Origin: a bacterium
GTDB lineage: Bacteria; Pseudomonadota; Gammaproteobacteria; Berkiellales; Berkiellaceae
Assembly (NCBI GenBank): GCA_009927065.1
Contig: RFNU01000241.1
Location: forward strand, 1-15,882
DNA length: 15,882 nucleotides
Reading direction: 5' to 3'
Below the pieces are notes generated by a model. That model did not search any database. It worked only from the letters and a program-made list of their open reading frames with translations, and was not told where the DNA came from. This document shows, one piece after another, positions 7,076 to 14,373 of this stretch (its first letter is position 1; each line of letters opens with the position of its first letter). Position numbers and translations under genes: made by a program.

Positions 7076-7195
7076 TCATTGAGATATAAACTTATATTCA
7101 GTCTCACAGCCTCCTTTGGTGCAATCAATGTAACTCTTATATTGTGAATAATGATGGCCTAGAAAATTTTTTTTATACCAAACAACTTTATTCAT
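7076..7195 (-). CDS. Possible 39-aa peptide gene with Cys-Thr-Lys-Gly-Gly-Cys core
   Basis: An ATG at 7193-7195 opens 39 codons ending TGA at 7076-7078. The peptide starts MNKVVWYKKNFLGHH, has Cys25 and Cys30 in IDCTKGGCET, and ends YKFISQ. It is rich in Tyr and Lys and has no membrane segment. It lies upstream of the two small membrane proteins on the same strand, 30 bp from the first. A 12-codon frame (ATG at 7226, MEMIKSTQNKNE) ends in TAA overlapping this ATG region, which could give translational coupling, or the two could be remnants of one frameshifted gene. No clear Shine-Dalgarno precedes the ATG. The internal AAAGGAGG (7117-7110) encodes Lys-Gly-Gly and is not followed by a usable ATG. 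A chance frame remains possible. Confidence 0.4.
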   Translation of the reverse strand: MNKVVWYKKNFLGHHYSQYKSYIDCTKGGCETEYKFISQ

Positions 7196-7261
7196 TTTTA
7201 TTTTGAGTAGATTTTATCATTTCCATCTTGATAGATTCATTAACTTTAAGTAACAAATAAC

Positions 7262-7290
7262 ATTATGTTTTCAGTATTACTGAATAAGAA
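7262..7290 (-). promoter_or_regulatory. Candidate minus-strand promoter with a dyad filling its spacer
   Basis: On the minus strand CATAAT (7262-7267, five of six to the -10 consensus) follows TTCTTA (7285-7290, weak -35) with a 17-base spacer. The perfect dyad TTCAGTA-A-TACTGAA lies wholly within that spacer, an arrangement seen with repressors and with MerR-like activators. Transcription would start near 7255 and cover the 39-codon frame and the two small membrane genes. Confidence 0.35.
7270..7284. promoter_or_regulatory. 15-bp palindrome, candidate operator
   Basis: TTCAGTA (7270-7276) and TACTGAA (7278-7284) are perfect complements around a single central base. The odd-length, compact symmetry fits a dimeric DNA-binding protein better than an RNA hairpin. 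It lies between divergent transcription units. Confidence 0.5.
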
Positions 7291-7296
7291 ATGAGA

Positions 7297-7313
7297 TAAC
7301 TCGTGTTGAGTTA
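7297..7313. promoter_or_regulatory. 17-bp dyad, second candidate operator
   Basis: TAACTC (7297-7302) and GAGTTA (7308-7313) are perfect complements around GTGTT. It lies 12 bp from the 7270-7284 palindrome. The two sequences differ, so they would bind different proteins or be coincidental. Confidence 0.4.
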
Positions 7314-7338
7314 AAACATCTTGATTTTTTTAATGTAT

Positions 7339-7384
7339 TTGAACACTAATTAACCTATGATTATGATTACAAATGATATATAAT
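7339..7384 (+). promoter_or_regulatory. Candidate promoter(s) for the 889-aa ankyrin gene
   Basis: TTGAAC (7339-7344) and TATGAT (7362-7367) are 17 bases apart. A perfect TATAAT follows at 7379-7384, with only a weak -35 upstream of it. Either would give a leader of roughly 45-60 bases before ATG 7434. AAAGG at 7419-7423 is the likely ribosome binding site, about 10 bases from the ATG. Confidence 0.45.
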
Positions 7385-7433
7385 GCATCGCAATGATTTT
7401 AGCAGCTATATTTTTGTCAAAGGTTAGAATTTT

Positions 7434-10103
7434 ATGGATTTTTTTTTTGATGTTGAACAATTCAATCGATCTCTTTTAAATAACGATATTTCCTATATTC
7501 GTCAAATGATCAAAAATGGGTTTGATGTCAATACCTGTATTGATGACCCTGCTGACGATTCAAGTCCTCAAAAAACTATTTTAATGTTTGCTATTTTAAC
7601 CAATGCTTCTCATATTGTTGATTTTATATTAAGCTATCCTGACTTAGATCTAAGTATAACTGTTCCTCACGATGCTGGAATTTCAAATCAAATGAATGCT
7701 CTTGAAGTTGCAGCGTTGGCTCAACAGACTGTATTTGCTGAAAAAATATTAAACGTGTTGCGTGAGATGTCTTTGAATCGGATTGAATCAAAGAGTATTT
7801 TTAAAAAAATGCGCAATTCTTTATTAATATATTGTATCAGTTCAAACCTCTTATCTTTTATTGAATTGATTCTAAAAGATTTTAATGATCCTCAAATCCA
7901 TTTTTCCATTCTTAATAAAATTTTAATAACTTATATAGACAATCTCACTATACTAGATTTGGTCTTGAAATGCGGCGCTAATCCGAATTTCATTGTTGAT
8001 GTAGAAAATGAACAGCTAATCAATAGCATTCTTAATCAAAATCATGGCTCTATTGTGCATCTTATTGATTGTTTAATTAAAAGCGCTGCTGCACTGGATA
8101 TGCAGAGTAACGCCCAAAGAACACCGCTTCACAACGCTGTTTTGCGCGGTCGTCTAGATATCGCAAAAGTTTTAATTCAGTATGGCGCTAAAATAGATCA
8201 TTGTGATGATAACGACCACGCTCCAATTCATTACGCTATTATTGCAAACCACTATGAATTGGCTGCTTTCTTCCTAGAAAATATCCCGAATATTTATTTT
8301 GTTAATCGTAAACATCAAAACTTACTGCACTTTGCTGCCCTCTCTAACAATGTAGCGATTGCAAACTTGTTACTCAAGAAAGCTCCGGCCCTTTTGAATC
8401 TTAGTGATCTTTATGGAAAAACTCCTTTGCATGTGACGATTGCTTATGAGCATTTATCTTTTTTTAATTTTCTGGTAATAGAACAAGGCTGTAATATAGA
8501 AATCAGCTCTAACGACGGCAACACTCCATTACTCGAGGCAGCAAGATTCGATCAAATTGAAATGATCAAGATACTATTAACGAAAGGCGCTGATATTCAT
8601 AAAAAAAATATTCTTGGAGAATCCATCGCTCATATGGCAGCCTATGATTCCAATAAAGAGCTATTTGAATTAATTATTGAATATCACGGCAATATTGAAG
8701 CTCAAAATAATTTTTTTGTGAGCCCTATTCACATCGCTTGCTCCTACGGCCATTTAGAAATAGTAGAGTTATTAATCGAAGCTAACGTAGCCTTAGCTCC
8801 TGTTGACAGTCATTCAAACACCCCCCTGCATTATGCAGCTCTTAACGGACCTGATTCATTAGATGCTCACGTTATAGTACAGCGCCTTATGGAATACAAC
8901 ATTCCGATTGATAGCCTCAATCATGAGGGTAAAAGCCCATTAAGATTAGCTATAGAATCAAAAAATCTTCAAACCATCGATGTTTTACTGACTCGAAATA
9001 TAAAAATTAATAGCCAAGATTGTAACAATTTGATTGAATTTGAGGACAATCCCGAAGTGCCATACCAAAACATTATTGACTTTATTAATGAGCGTTTTGC
9101 TGAAAAACAAGAAAGAGCCTGGGTACTGTATAGTAAATGTGTTACAGGCTTAGGGTTATCGATAAGCGAACAATACTGGATGATGGAACATCCCGATTAT
9201 ATCAGCAACCGTTTTCTTAAACTATTTTCTATCCGTCCGTTTCCAGAGCTCAATCATAAAGGTTATCCCATAAATTGGCCGAACATGTTATTATTGCGCA
9301 AAATATTTGACTCTATACTCATTCAACACGAGCCTCTTGTTGAATTATTCATGGATAATATTGAAATGAATACAATGTTATCCATTTATTCAGAGCTTGG
9401 TGCTGTACCACTTGAAGTGTATTTATCTAAAAGCGCTGAAGAACTTCATATTACACCACAACATCTTGAAGCTGATGAATTCGAGCCATCACTCTTTGTC
9501 AAGACCAAAGAATCTGCGCAAAAAATAGTCAACATTCGAGAGTCATGCAATAAACCTAAAAAACTGATTTGTTTTGTCTTAAATTTATTTTCACAGATCA
9601 TTGTTGATTATACTTCACTTAAAGCCACATTAGATACCGCTTTAGGCGACTCTGGACTTTCTCTCCATTATCTCTCTAGCATGCATGATTCTTTAAATGA
9701 TCTCTTAAAAACCAGTAAAAAACATCAATTTGGTGGAGAATGTTTATTAGAAATAAGATCTTTTTTAAGTTGTCTGAAGACGCATATTGATCCAGACACA
9801 ATATATCCGCGCATACTCAATATCATTAGGCGCAGCCCTGTTGATATAATTGACGCGCATATTAAGAGTGGTTATTATGAATCATGTTATGGTATTAACT
9901 TTTTATATTATATAGATCAATTAAAGATCGAACAAACTGACGATAGTCTCTTACTCATCATCAAAGAAAAAGTGCAATTGTATTTAACCAATAAAAATTT
10001 AATACCCACTAAGACGTTGATGTTAAGTAATACGCACAATCAACCCTCTTCAGTGCTTTGTGAGAACAGCGAGGTGCGAAATAGGGAGATGTTGCGATCA
10101 TAA
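7434..10103 (+). CDS. Large ankyrin-repeat protein, candidate effector
   Basis: The 889-aa protein starts with a motif (FNRSLLNNDISYIRQMIKNG) shared with the next gene. Degenerate repeats fill about 45-225. Around nine recognisable 33-residue ankyrin repeats span about 228-530, with TPLHNAVLRGRLDIAKVLIQ and TPLHYAALNG as good examples. A C-terminal domain of about 545-735 (MDNIEMNTMLSIYSELGAVP, EFEPSLFVKT) is also shared with the next gene and is not one I recognise. Residues 740-889 are helical and unassigned. There is no signal peptide or membrane segment. Ankyrin repeats bind proteins, and long ankyrin proteins of this type are often type IV effectors in Legionellales; secretion here is inference. 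A run of ten T at 7439-7448 follows the start codon. The gene ends in a higher-G+C stretch. Confidence 0.9.
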   Translation: MDFFFDVEQFNRSLLNNDISYIRQMIKNGFDVNTCIDDPADDSSPQKTILMFAILTNASHIVDFILSYPDLDLSITVPHDAGISNQMNALEVAALAQQTVFAEKILNVLREMSLNRIESKSIFKKMRNSLLIYCISSNLLSFIELILKDFNDPQIHFSILNKILITYIDNLTILDLVLKCGANPNFIVDVENEQLINSILNQNHGSIVHLIDCLIKSAAALDMQSNAQRTPLHNAVLRGRLDIAKVLIQYGAKIDHCDDNDHAPIHYAIIANHYELAAFFLENIPNIYFVNRKHQNLLHFAALSNNVAIANLLLKKAPALLNLSDLYGKTPLHVTIAYEHLSFFNFLVIEQGCNIEISSNDGNTPLLEAARFDQIEMIKILLTKGADIHKKNILGESIAHMAAYDSNKELFELIIEYHGNIEAQNNFFVSPIHIACSYGHLEIVELLIEANVALAPVDSHSNTPLHYAALNGPDSLDAHVIVQRLMEYNIPIDSLNHEGKSPLRLAIESKNLQTIDVLLTRNIKINSQDCNNLIEFEDNPEVPYQNIIDFINERFAEKQERAWVLYSKCVTGLGLSISEQYWMMEHPDYISNRFLKLFSIRPFPELNHKGYPINWPNMLLLRKIFDSILIQHEPLVELFMDNIEMNTMLSIYSELGAVPLEVYLSKSAEELHITPQHLEADEFEPSLFVKTKESAQKIVNIRESCNKPKKLICFVLNLFSQIIVDYTSLKATLDTALGDSGLSLHYLSSMHDSLNDLLKTSKKHQFGGECLLEIRSFLSCLKTHIDPDTIYPRILNIIRRSPVDIIDAHIKSGYYESCYGINFLYYIDQLKIEQTDDSLLLIIKEKVQLYLTNKNLIPTKTLMLSNTHNQPSSVLCENSEVRNREMLRS
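7439..7448 (+). repeat. Homopolymeric T10 tract in codons 2-5 of the ankyrin gene
   Basis: Ten consecutive T directly after ATGGA encode Asp-Phe-Phe-Phe. A loss or gain of one base would shift the frame immediately after the start codon, so the tract could act as a slippage switch. Confidence 0.6.
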
Positions 10104-10370
10104 GGTAAGGGCGGTATGATACAGGCGCCTAATCGGTTGCCTGCAATCAAAAGAACATAGACCTGTTGTAAAAAATAGGTACACAACTGAGTTTAGAGCG
10201 CATCATGAATATGATGAGGAACATGCTGATTGAACAGTAAGCGTACCGCTGTCCAGTCAGTCTCCTTCATGTACGTGACTGTCCCTCTCAGTAACTATTT
10301 AATTTTACAACAAAACTATTACTTTTTATGCAACTTTTAATGTTTGCTCACACAATGTAGTACAATGCAT
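10104..10370. other. Intergenic stretch with raised G+C between the two ankyrin genes
   Basis: The first 190 bases are distinctly richer in G+C (about 45% by hand count over 10081-10290) than the flanking genes (mid-30s in lines counted), the reverse of the usual pattern in AT-rich genomes. They contain a CATCAT-GAAT-ATGATG hairpin (10201-10216). A 25-codon minus-strand frame (10193-10270, starting MKETDWTAVRLL) has no ribosome binding site. The last 80 bases return to AT-rich sequence, with a weak TTTACA/TATGCA pair (10304-10332) that could be the promoter of the next gene. No gene is called. Confidence 0.5.
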
Positions 10371-12272
10371 ATGTCATTTAATTTTACACACTTTATACAG
10401 AGTCTTTACAATAACGACTTAAGATATCTTAAGCATCTGAAATCAGAAGGATTCGATCCTAATATTCTGTTGTTCGATCCTTATCATCCTTTAGAAAAGC
10501 ATTATGCAACAATGTTACATTATGCCGCTAAAGAATGTCCTTCTGAGCTTATCCCTCAATATTTAATCGAAGAATATGGCAGTAATATTAATTTAAAAGA
10601 TGATAACGGCCAAACTGCCTTATATTGGGCAGCGGAAAAAGGGCATACAAATATTCTCAAACTTCTAATTGGATATAACGCTAATCTTTATACACAAGAT
10701 AACAATCATGAAAGTTTGGTTCATGCTGCGGCACGAGCGCCCCATAAAGAATGTTTAGTGTATTTATCAAAACAATCGTGTGATTTTTTTATTCAAGACA
10801 ATCAAAAACGCACTGCTCTTCATTTTGCTGCCGCATCAGGCTGTCCCGATTCCATTGAGTTTCTTTTAAATCAAGGACTGGATATTAATGCTCAAGATAT
10901 TTCAGGACTCACTCCATTGCATTATGCGGCAATTTGGATGAATAACAAAACCCTCGCATTTTTATTAAAAAATCGCTCAAATGTTTTGAGTCAAGATTTT
11001 GAGCATGAAGACACACCGCTGCATAGAGCGATGATGAATAATAATTATCCAGCTATTGCGCTGCTACTCAAATATGGCTCTAATTTATATACAGTCAATA
11101 AAAACAAACAAACTCCCTTTCATATTGCTGCTCGCAAAAAAACAGAATCATCTCTGCCTGCCATTAAAGCCTTACTCAATCTGGGATTCATCGCTAAGCT
11201 CGAAGATCTAGCCGAAGAATGGGAAATAGATTTAAGCAAAATACCAATGCATTTTCTTAGAATCCTTAAAAAGTATGAGGAACATCGACTGAAAAAAGCT
11301 TATGATCTCTATGATGCGATTATTAATGGTTATACCTTATCAGAAGGCGATAAGATTTGGGTGAATTATCATGATGTTTACATAAAAAAAGCATTTATTG
11401 ATAGATTTTCATTCTCAACATTAACTCAATACAATCAATATCATTATCCTAAGACATGGTGTTATGATCCTCGTTTTAATCGCTATTACCGTTTAGCAGT
11501 CACGCAACATCAGTCAGTCATCGATCTTCTTCAAGATAATATCGATTTTAATATGGTCATCAGCATACTTCTAGGCTTAAAACCTGTCCCTTTTATGATT
11601 TACATAAGAGAAGGCTTAAACGCACTAGGTCTTAATGATTCAACCTTGACCGCAGCCACATTCAAACCATCATTTTTTATTAGAACATACGAAGATGGTT
11701 GTGTTTTCAAAGAAGCATTAACTTTATATGAAAACAATCCAGAAAGCTTTTTTTGTCTATTGATAGCTGATCTTTTTAAGTGGAACGAGTTTATAATAAA
11801 ATTCAATGCACATACTGACGATCTTGTGAGTAAAAAAAGCTTACTTGTCAAAATATTAGAGGCTCTTGATACTCTAGATAGACGTGCTTTCAATCATTAT
11901 GTCACTCAAGAAATTGAATCATTTAAAAAGAAAGTATTAGATTATGTTGAAGAAAAAGAATCTATGCAAATGAGTCTTATTGATTTTTTTGATAATTCTG
12001 ATCAATCCAGTCTGATTGCTAGGTGCTCTGATTTCAATCAATCAAAAAAGGCTATGCATCAAGACGCAAGATCGGATACTGTCCAAAAAGAGGTCGGAGA
12101 TGTGATGAGCCTACCTCCACAGCATCAGCAAGAAGAACTGATTTTGTTATCCAATAACTATCCTCCTGGCTTTATCTTATCTGCACCAAATCTTACTCTA
12201 ACGAGTCGGGCCTCATCGCCTCTATGCGCTTTTGTGACATCGCCCTTCACTAAACTGCACAAGCCATGCTAG
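10371..12272 (+). CDS. Ankyrin-repeat protein, paralog of the preceding gene
   Basis: I start the protein at ATG 10371 (633 aa), because MSFNFTHFIQSLYNNDLRYL then aligns with the start of the 889-aa protein; ATG 10365 and TTG 10344 are in-frame alternatives, and none has a clear ribosome binding site. About seven ankyrin repeats cover residues 45-270 (for example TALHFAAASGCPDSIEFLLN and TPLHYAAIW). The C-terminal domain (about 300-480) matches that of the preceding protein: LLQDNIDFNMVISILLGLKP and TFKPSFFIRT correspond to FMDNIEMNTMLSIYSELGAV and EFEPSLFVKT. There is no signal peptide or TM. The last 70 residues are Pro/Ser/Gln-rich and their DNA is higher in G+C than the rest, suggesting a tail of different origin. 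A host-directed effector role is inferred only. Confidence 0.88.
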   Translation: MSFNFTHFIQSLYNNDLRYLKHLKSEGFDPNILLFDPYHPLEKHYATMLHYAAKECPSELIPQYLIEEYGSNINLKDDNGQTALYWAAEKGHTNILKLLIGYNANLYTQDNNHESLVHAAARAPHKECLVYLSKQSCDFFIQDNQKRTALHFAAASGCPDSIEFLLNQGLDINAQDISGLTPLHYAAIWMNNKTLAFLLKNRSNVLSQDFEHEDTPLHRAMMNNNYPAIALLLKYGSNLYTVNKNKQTPFHIAARKKTESSLPAIKALLNLGFIAKLEDLAEEWEIDLSKIPMHFLRILKKYEEHRLKKAYDLYDAIINGYTLSEGDKIWVNYHDVYIKKAFIDRFSFSTLTQYNQYHYPKTWCYDPRFNRYYRLAVTQHQSVIDLLQDNIDFNMVISILLGLKPVPFMIYIREGLNALGLNDSTLTAATFKPSFFIRTYEDGCVFKEALTLYENNPESFFCLLIADLFKWNEFIIKFNAHTDDLVSKKSLLVKILEALDTLDRRAFNHYVTQEIESFKKKVLDYVEEKESMQMSLIDFFDNSDQSSLIARCSDFNQSKKAMHQDARSDTVQKEVGDVMSLPPQHQQEELILLSNNYPPGFILSAPNLTLTSRASSPLCAFVTSPFTKLHKPC

Positions 12273-12481
12273 TGAGGGCTGCGACCGCTCTTTTGCCCCC
12301 TGAAGCTGGATCCGTTGTGCTCACAACACATGTCCCAGACTCTCATACTCTTTACACACTTGATTTATCCCTCTCCATGAACTTATCCGACTGAACAATG
12401 AAGAGCCATAGATACTGGCTCTTATTCACCAACACTCTGGCATCATCATAGCCACAAGGTATTGTGGATCATTGCAGTCAA
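12273..12481. other. G+C-raised intergenic region between convergent genes, with hairpins
   Basis: The second ankyrin gene and xseA converge here. By hand count about 52% of bases in 12181-12360 are G or C, above both neighbours. Three short perfect hairpins are present: 12314-12327 (GTTGTG-CT-CACAAC), 12401-12423 and 12452-12467 (CCACAA-GGTA-TTGTGG). No convincing gene was found on either strand. Confidence 0.5.
12401..12423. terminator. Weak bidirectional hairpin terminator candidate
   Basis: AAGAGCCA (12401-12408) and TGGCTCTT (12416-12423) form a perfect 8-bp stem with a 7-base loop between two convergent genes. There is no real T-run on either side, so termination is plausible by position but not shown. 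Confidence 0.3.
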
Positions 12482-13858
12482 TCACGTTGCTTCAAGCAAC
12501 TTAATAAATTCTATCTCCCAAGAGCCATCAGGGAATGCTAAATAAGCTTTAGTATGCGGTTGAATGGCTTGAGCGCTTGTAAGCGGTATTCCCTCTTGAG
12601 TTTTAACATTTAACTCTAATTGCTGTTTTTTAACAGGATCAAGATGCTGTAATTTAAACTGAATAAAGTCTAATCGTTGTTGAATAAGCGTCCAACGATA
12701 ATCGACGGATAGTGCCATCTGTTTCAATAATGTTTTTACTTTATGCTCATGAATCAATAAATCTTTATTGTATTTACTTAAACAGCTTAATGCACGTTGC
12801 TCTATGAGTATTATTTTTTGTTCTAATCCCTGAATAGAGCGGTTAATAAACTGATGTATTTTTTGCTCATTGAGTTTTATCACTAAATAAAATCGCTCTA
12901 ATAGGAGTTCTGGATTTTTAAAGAGCCGAATTAAATAATCTATGCGTTGCTCATGGGTACGCAATAACGTGCTCATCGAACGAACAAACTTAGCTTCAAT
13001 ATTATGTAAGAATAAATAAAGTTCTTTCAAATCTGGAACAATTAACTCAGCGGCAACAGATGGAGTTGCTGCACGTAGATCGGCAACTAAATCTGCCAAG
13101 GTAAAATCTGTTTCATGACCGATAGCACTGATGATAGGATAAGGAAATGCATAGATTGCTCTAATCACTTCTTCAGTATTGAAACACCATAAATCTTCAA
13201 GCGATCCACCTCCTCGCGCTAAAATATATGCATCACATACATTCTCTTGTGCTGCTTTTTCCAAGGCTTTAATAATTTGAGCGTTCGCCTCTTTACCTTG
13301 AACTGCAGTAGGGTAAACATGAACTCTAACGACAGGGTAACGGCGCATTAACACGCGCATGATATCATGCAAGACGGCACCTCCTGTTGAGGTAATCAGT
13401 CCTATAGCTTTAGGATAACGAGGGAATGATTTCTTATGTTCAATATTAAATAAACCTTCAGCCGTTAATTTAGCTTTAATCTGATCGAATGCTAATTTTA
13501 AAGGTCCTTGCCCATCCGGCTCAATAGCTTTTACAAGCAATTGAAAATCTCCTCTGGGTTTATATAAAGTGGGTGTGGCTAATAGTTTAACCTGTAAGCC
13601 TTCTTCTAGATTAAAAACAACTTTACTGATCACATATTGATAAATCACTATTTTTAGCTGGGCATGCGAGTCTTTCAAGGTCGCATAAACATGTCCCGAT
13701 TGTGCTTTAAAAATGCCAGAAAGCTCTCCGGTAACCCATACTTGAGGAAATGAGTCTTCTAGATTTTTTTGTAATTTTTGACTAAACTCGGAGACAGATA
13801 ATGACGCTATAGGTTCTTGTTGCATTGAAATCGCTGAAGATGGATAATGACCTAGCAT
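12482..13858 (-). CDS. xseA: Exodeoxyribonuclease VII large subunit
   Basis: This is the catalytic subunit of exonuclease VII, which with several XseB subunits degrades single-stranded DNA in both directions. The N-terminal OB-fold spans about residues 19-115 (LSVSEFSQKLQ, QVWVTGELS, SGHVYATLKD). The nuclease core runs from about 120 to 280, with LITSTGGAVLHDI, YPTAVQG, ARGGGSLEDLW (214-224) and SAIGHETDFTLADLVADLRA (244-263). A long coiled-coil region follows. The length of 458 aa is normal. The C-terminal segment is divergent: the usual L-x-P...RGY motif reads LDPVKKQQLELNV, though a final FPDGSWEIEF strand is kept. ATG 13858 is used; ATG 13825 (12th codon) also aligns with the family. The gene is divergent from tadA, with only 26 bp between starts. 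No xseB is present in the window. Confidence 0.95.
   Translation of the reverse strand: MLGHYPSSAISMQQEPIASLSVSEFSQKLQKNLEDSFPQVWVTGELSGIFKAQSGHVYATLKDSHAQLKIVIYQYVISKVVFNLEEGLQVKLLATPTLYKPRGDFQLLVKAIEPDGQGPLKLAFDQIKAKLTAEGLFNIEHKKSFPRYPKAIGLITSTGGAVLHDIMRVLMRRYPVVRVHVYPTAVQGKEANAQIIKALEKAAQENVCDAYILARGGGSLEDLWCFNTEEVIRAIYAFPYPIISAIGHETDFTLADLVADLRAATPSVAAELIVPDLKELYLFLHNIEAKFVRSMSTLLRTHEQRIDYLIRLFKNPELLLERFYLVIKLNEQKIHQFINRSIQGLEQKIILIEQRALSCLSKYNKDLLIHEHKVKTLLKQMALSVDYRWTLIQQRLDFIQFKLQHLDPVKKQQLELNVKTQEGIPLTSAQAIQPHTKAYLAFPDGSWEIEFIKLLEAT
13820..13848 (+). promoter_or_regulatory. Candidate promoter for the tadA operon
   Basis: TTGCAT (13820-13825) and GATAAT (13843-13848) are 17 bases apart, pointing at a start near 13855. 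The -10 is five of six; the -35 is weak. The site lies within the first codons of xseA if that gene starts at 13858, and just upstream of it if xseA starts at 13825. Confidence 0.35.
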
Positions 13859-13884
13859 GAACAGACCAATTTTTTAAAGAATCA

Positions 13885-14373
13885 ATGTCAACCATTATAA
13901 CAAAAAGCTTCCCAGATAAAACGAATGAGCAAGCTTTCATGCAATTAGCTTTAAATCAAGCTGAACTTGCTTTAGCCCAAAACGAAGTTCCTATTGGGTG
14001 CATTATTGTTAACAAGCAAGAAGAACTTATTGGCGTTGGTTACAATAAACCGATTGCATGCCATGATCCAACAGCACATGCTGAAATTGAGTGTATACGT
14101 CAAGCTTGTGCTCAGCAAAAAAATTATAGACTACCGCCTGGTTGCACAGCTTATGTCACCCTTGAGCCGTGTTTAATGTGCACTGGAGCGTTATTAAATG
14201 CACGCCTTGATCGTCTTGTTGTGGCAACAAGAGATACTCGTCAAAACTCTATTCATCAACATATGGATTTATTTCAATCTCACTTTTTCAACCATAGGAT
14301 TATTGTAGAGTATGGTTGTCTTGAAGAAAGAGCAAAAGCATTATTAACTCAGTTTTTTCAGGAGCGTCGTTAA
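13885..14373 (+). CDS. tadA: tRNA-specific adenosine deaminase
   Basis: TadA deaminates the wobble adenosine of tRNA-Arg(ACG) to inosine. The 162-aa protein has the zinc and catalytic signatures of the family: HAE (His65, Glu67, in DPTAHAEIE) and PCLMC (Cys96, Cys99, in TLEPCLMCTGALLNARLDRL), plus the N-terminal EVPIGCIIV strand. The length is typical. The start at 13885 gives a somewhat long N-terminus; Met19 (13939) is an alternative that would start at the core helix. It is divergent from xseA and its stop codon overlaps the start of the TPR-methyltransferase gene (TAATG), so the two are co-translated. Confidence 0.95.
   Translation: MSTIITKSFPDKTNEQAFMQLALNQAELALAQNEVPIGCIIVNKQEELIGVGYNKPIACHDPTAHAEIECIRQACAQQKNYRLPPGCTAYVTLEPCLMCTGALLNARLDRLVVATRDTRQNSIHQHMDLFQSHFFNHRIIVEYGCLEERAKALLTQFFQERR

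Larger units (their letters stand above)
7196..7433. other. Divergent AT-rich control region
   Basis: This non-coding stretch separates the minus-strand small-protein operon from the plus-strand ankyrin gene. It is very AT-rich and contains the two dyads and the candidate promoters listed separately. I see no gene, tRNA or terminator in it beyond a 12-codon minus-strand frame at 7188-7226. Confidence 0.7.

Noticed and set aside
10193..10270. 25-codon minus-strand frame between the ankyrin genes
   Set aside because: There is no ribosome binding site or recognised similarity; it is mentioned only as part of the G+C islet.
11600..11893. 97-aa minus-strand frame
   Set aside because: It is antisense to the shared C-terminal domain of the second ankyrin protein, which is supported by paralogy.
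12250..12324. 24-codon minus-strand frame with a Gly-Gly followed by a hydrophobic tail, resembling a tiny double-glycine peptide
   Set aside because: It starts at GTG without a ribosome binding site, its leader is too short, and it overlaps the end of the ankyrin gene in antisense. It is probably a by-product of raised G+C.
13994..14176. 60-aa plus-strand frame inside tadA
   Set aside because: It is a shifted frame across the conserved TadA core motifs and has no independent support.
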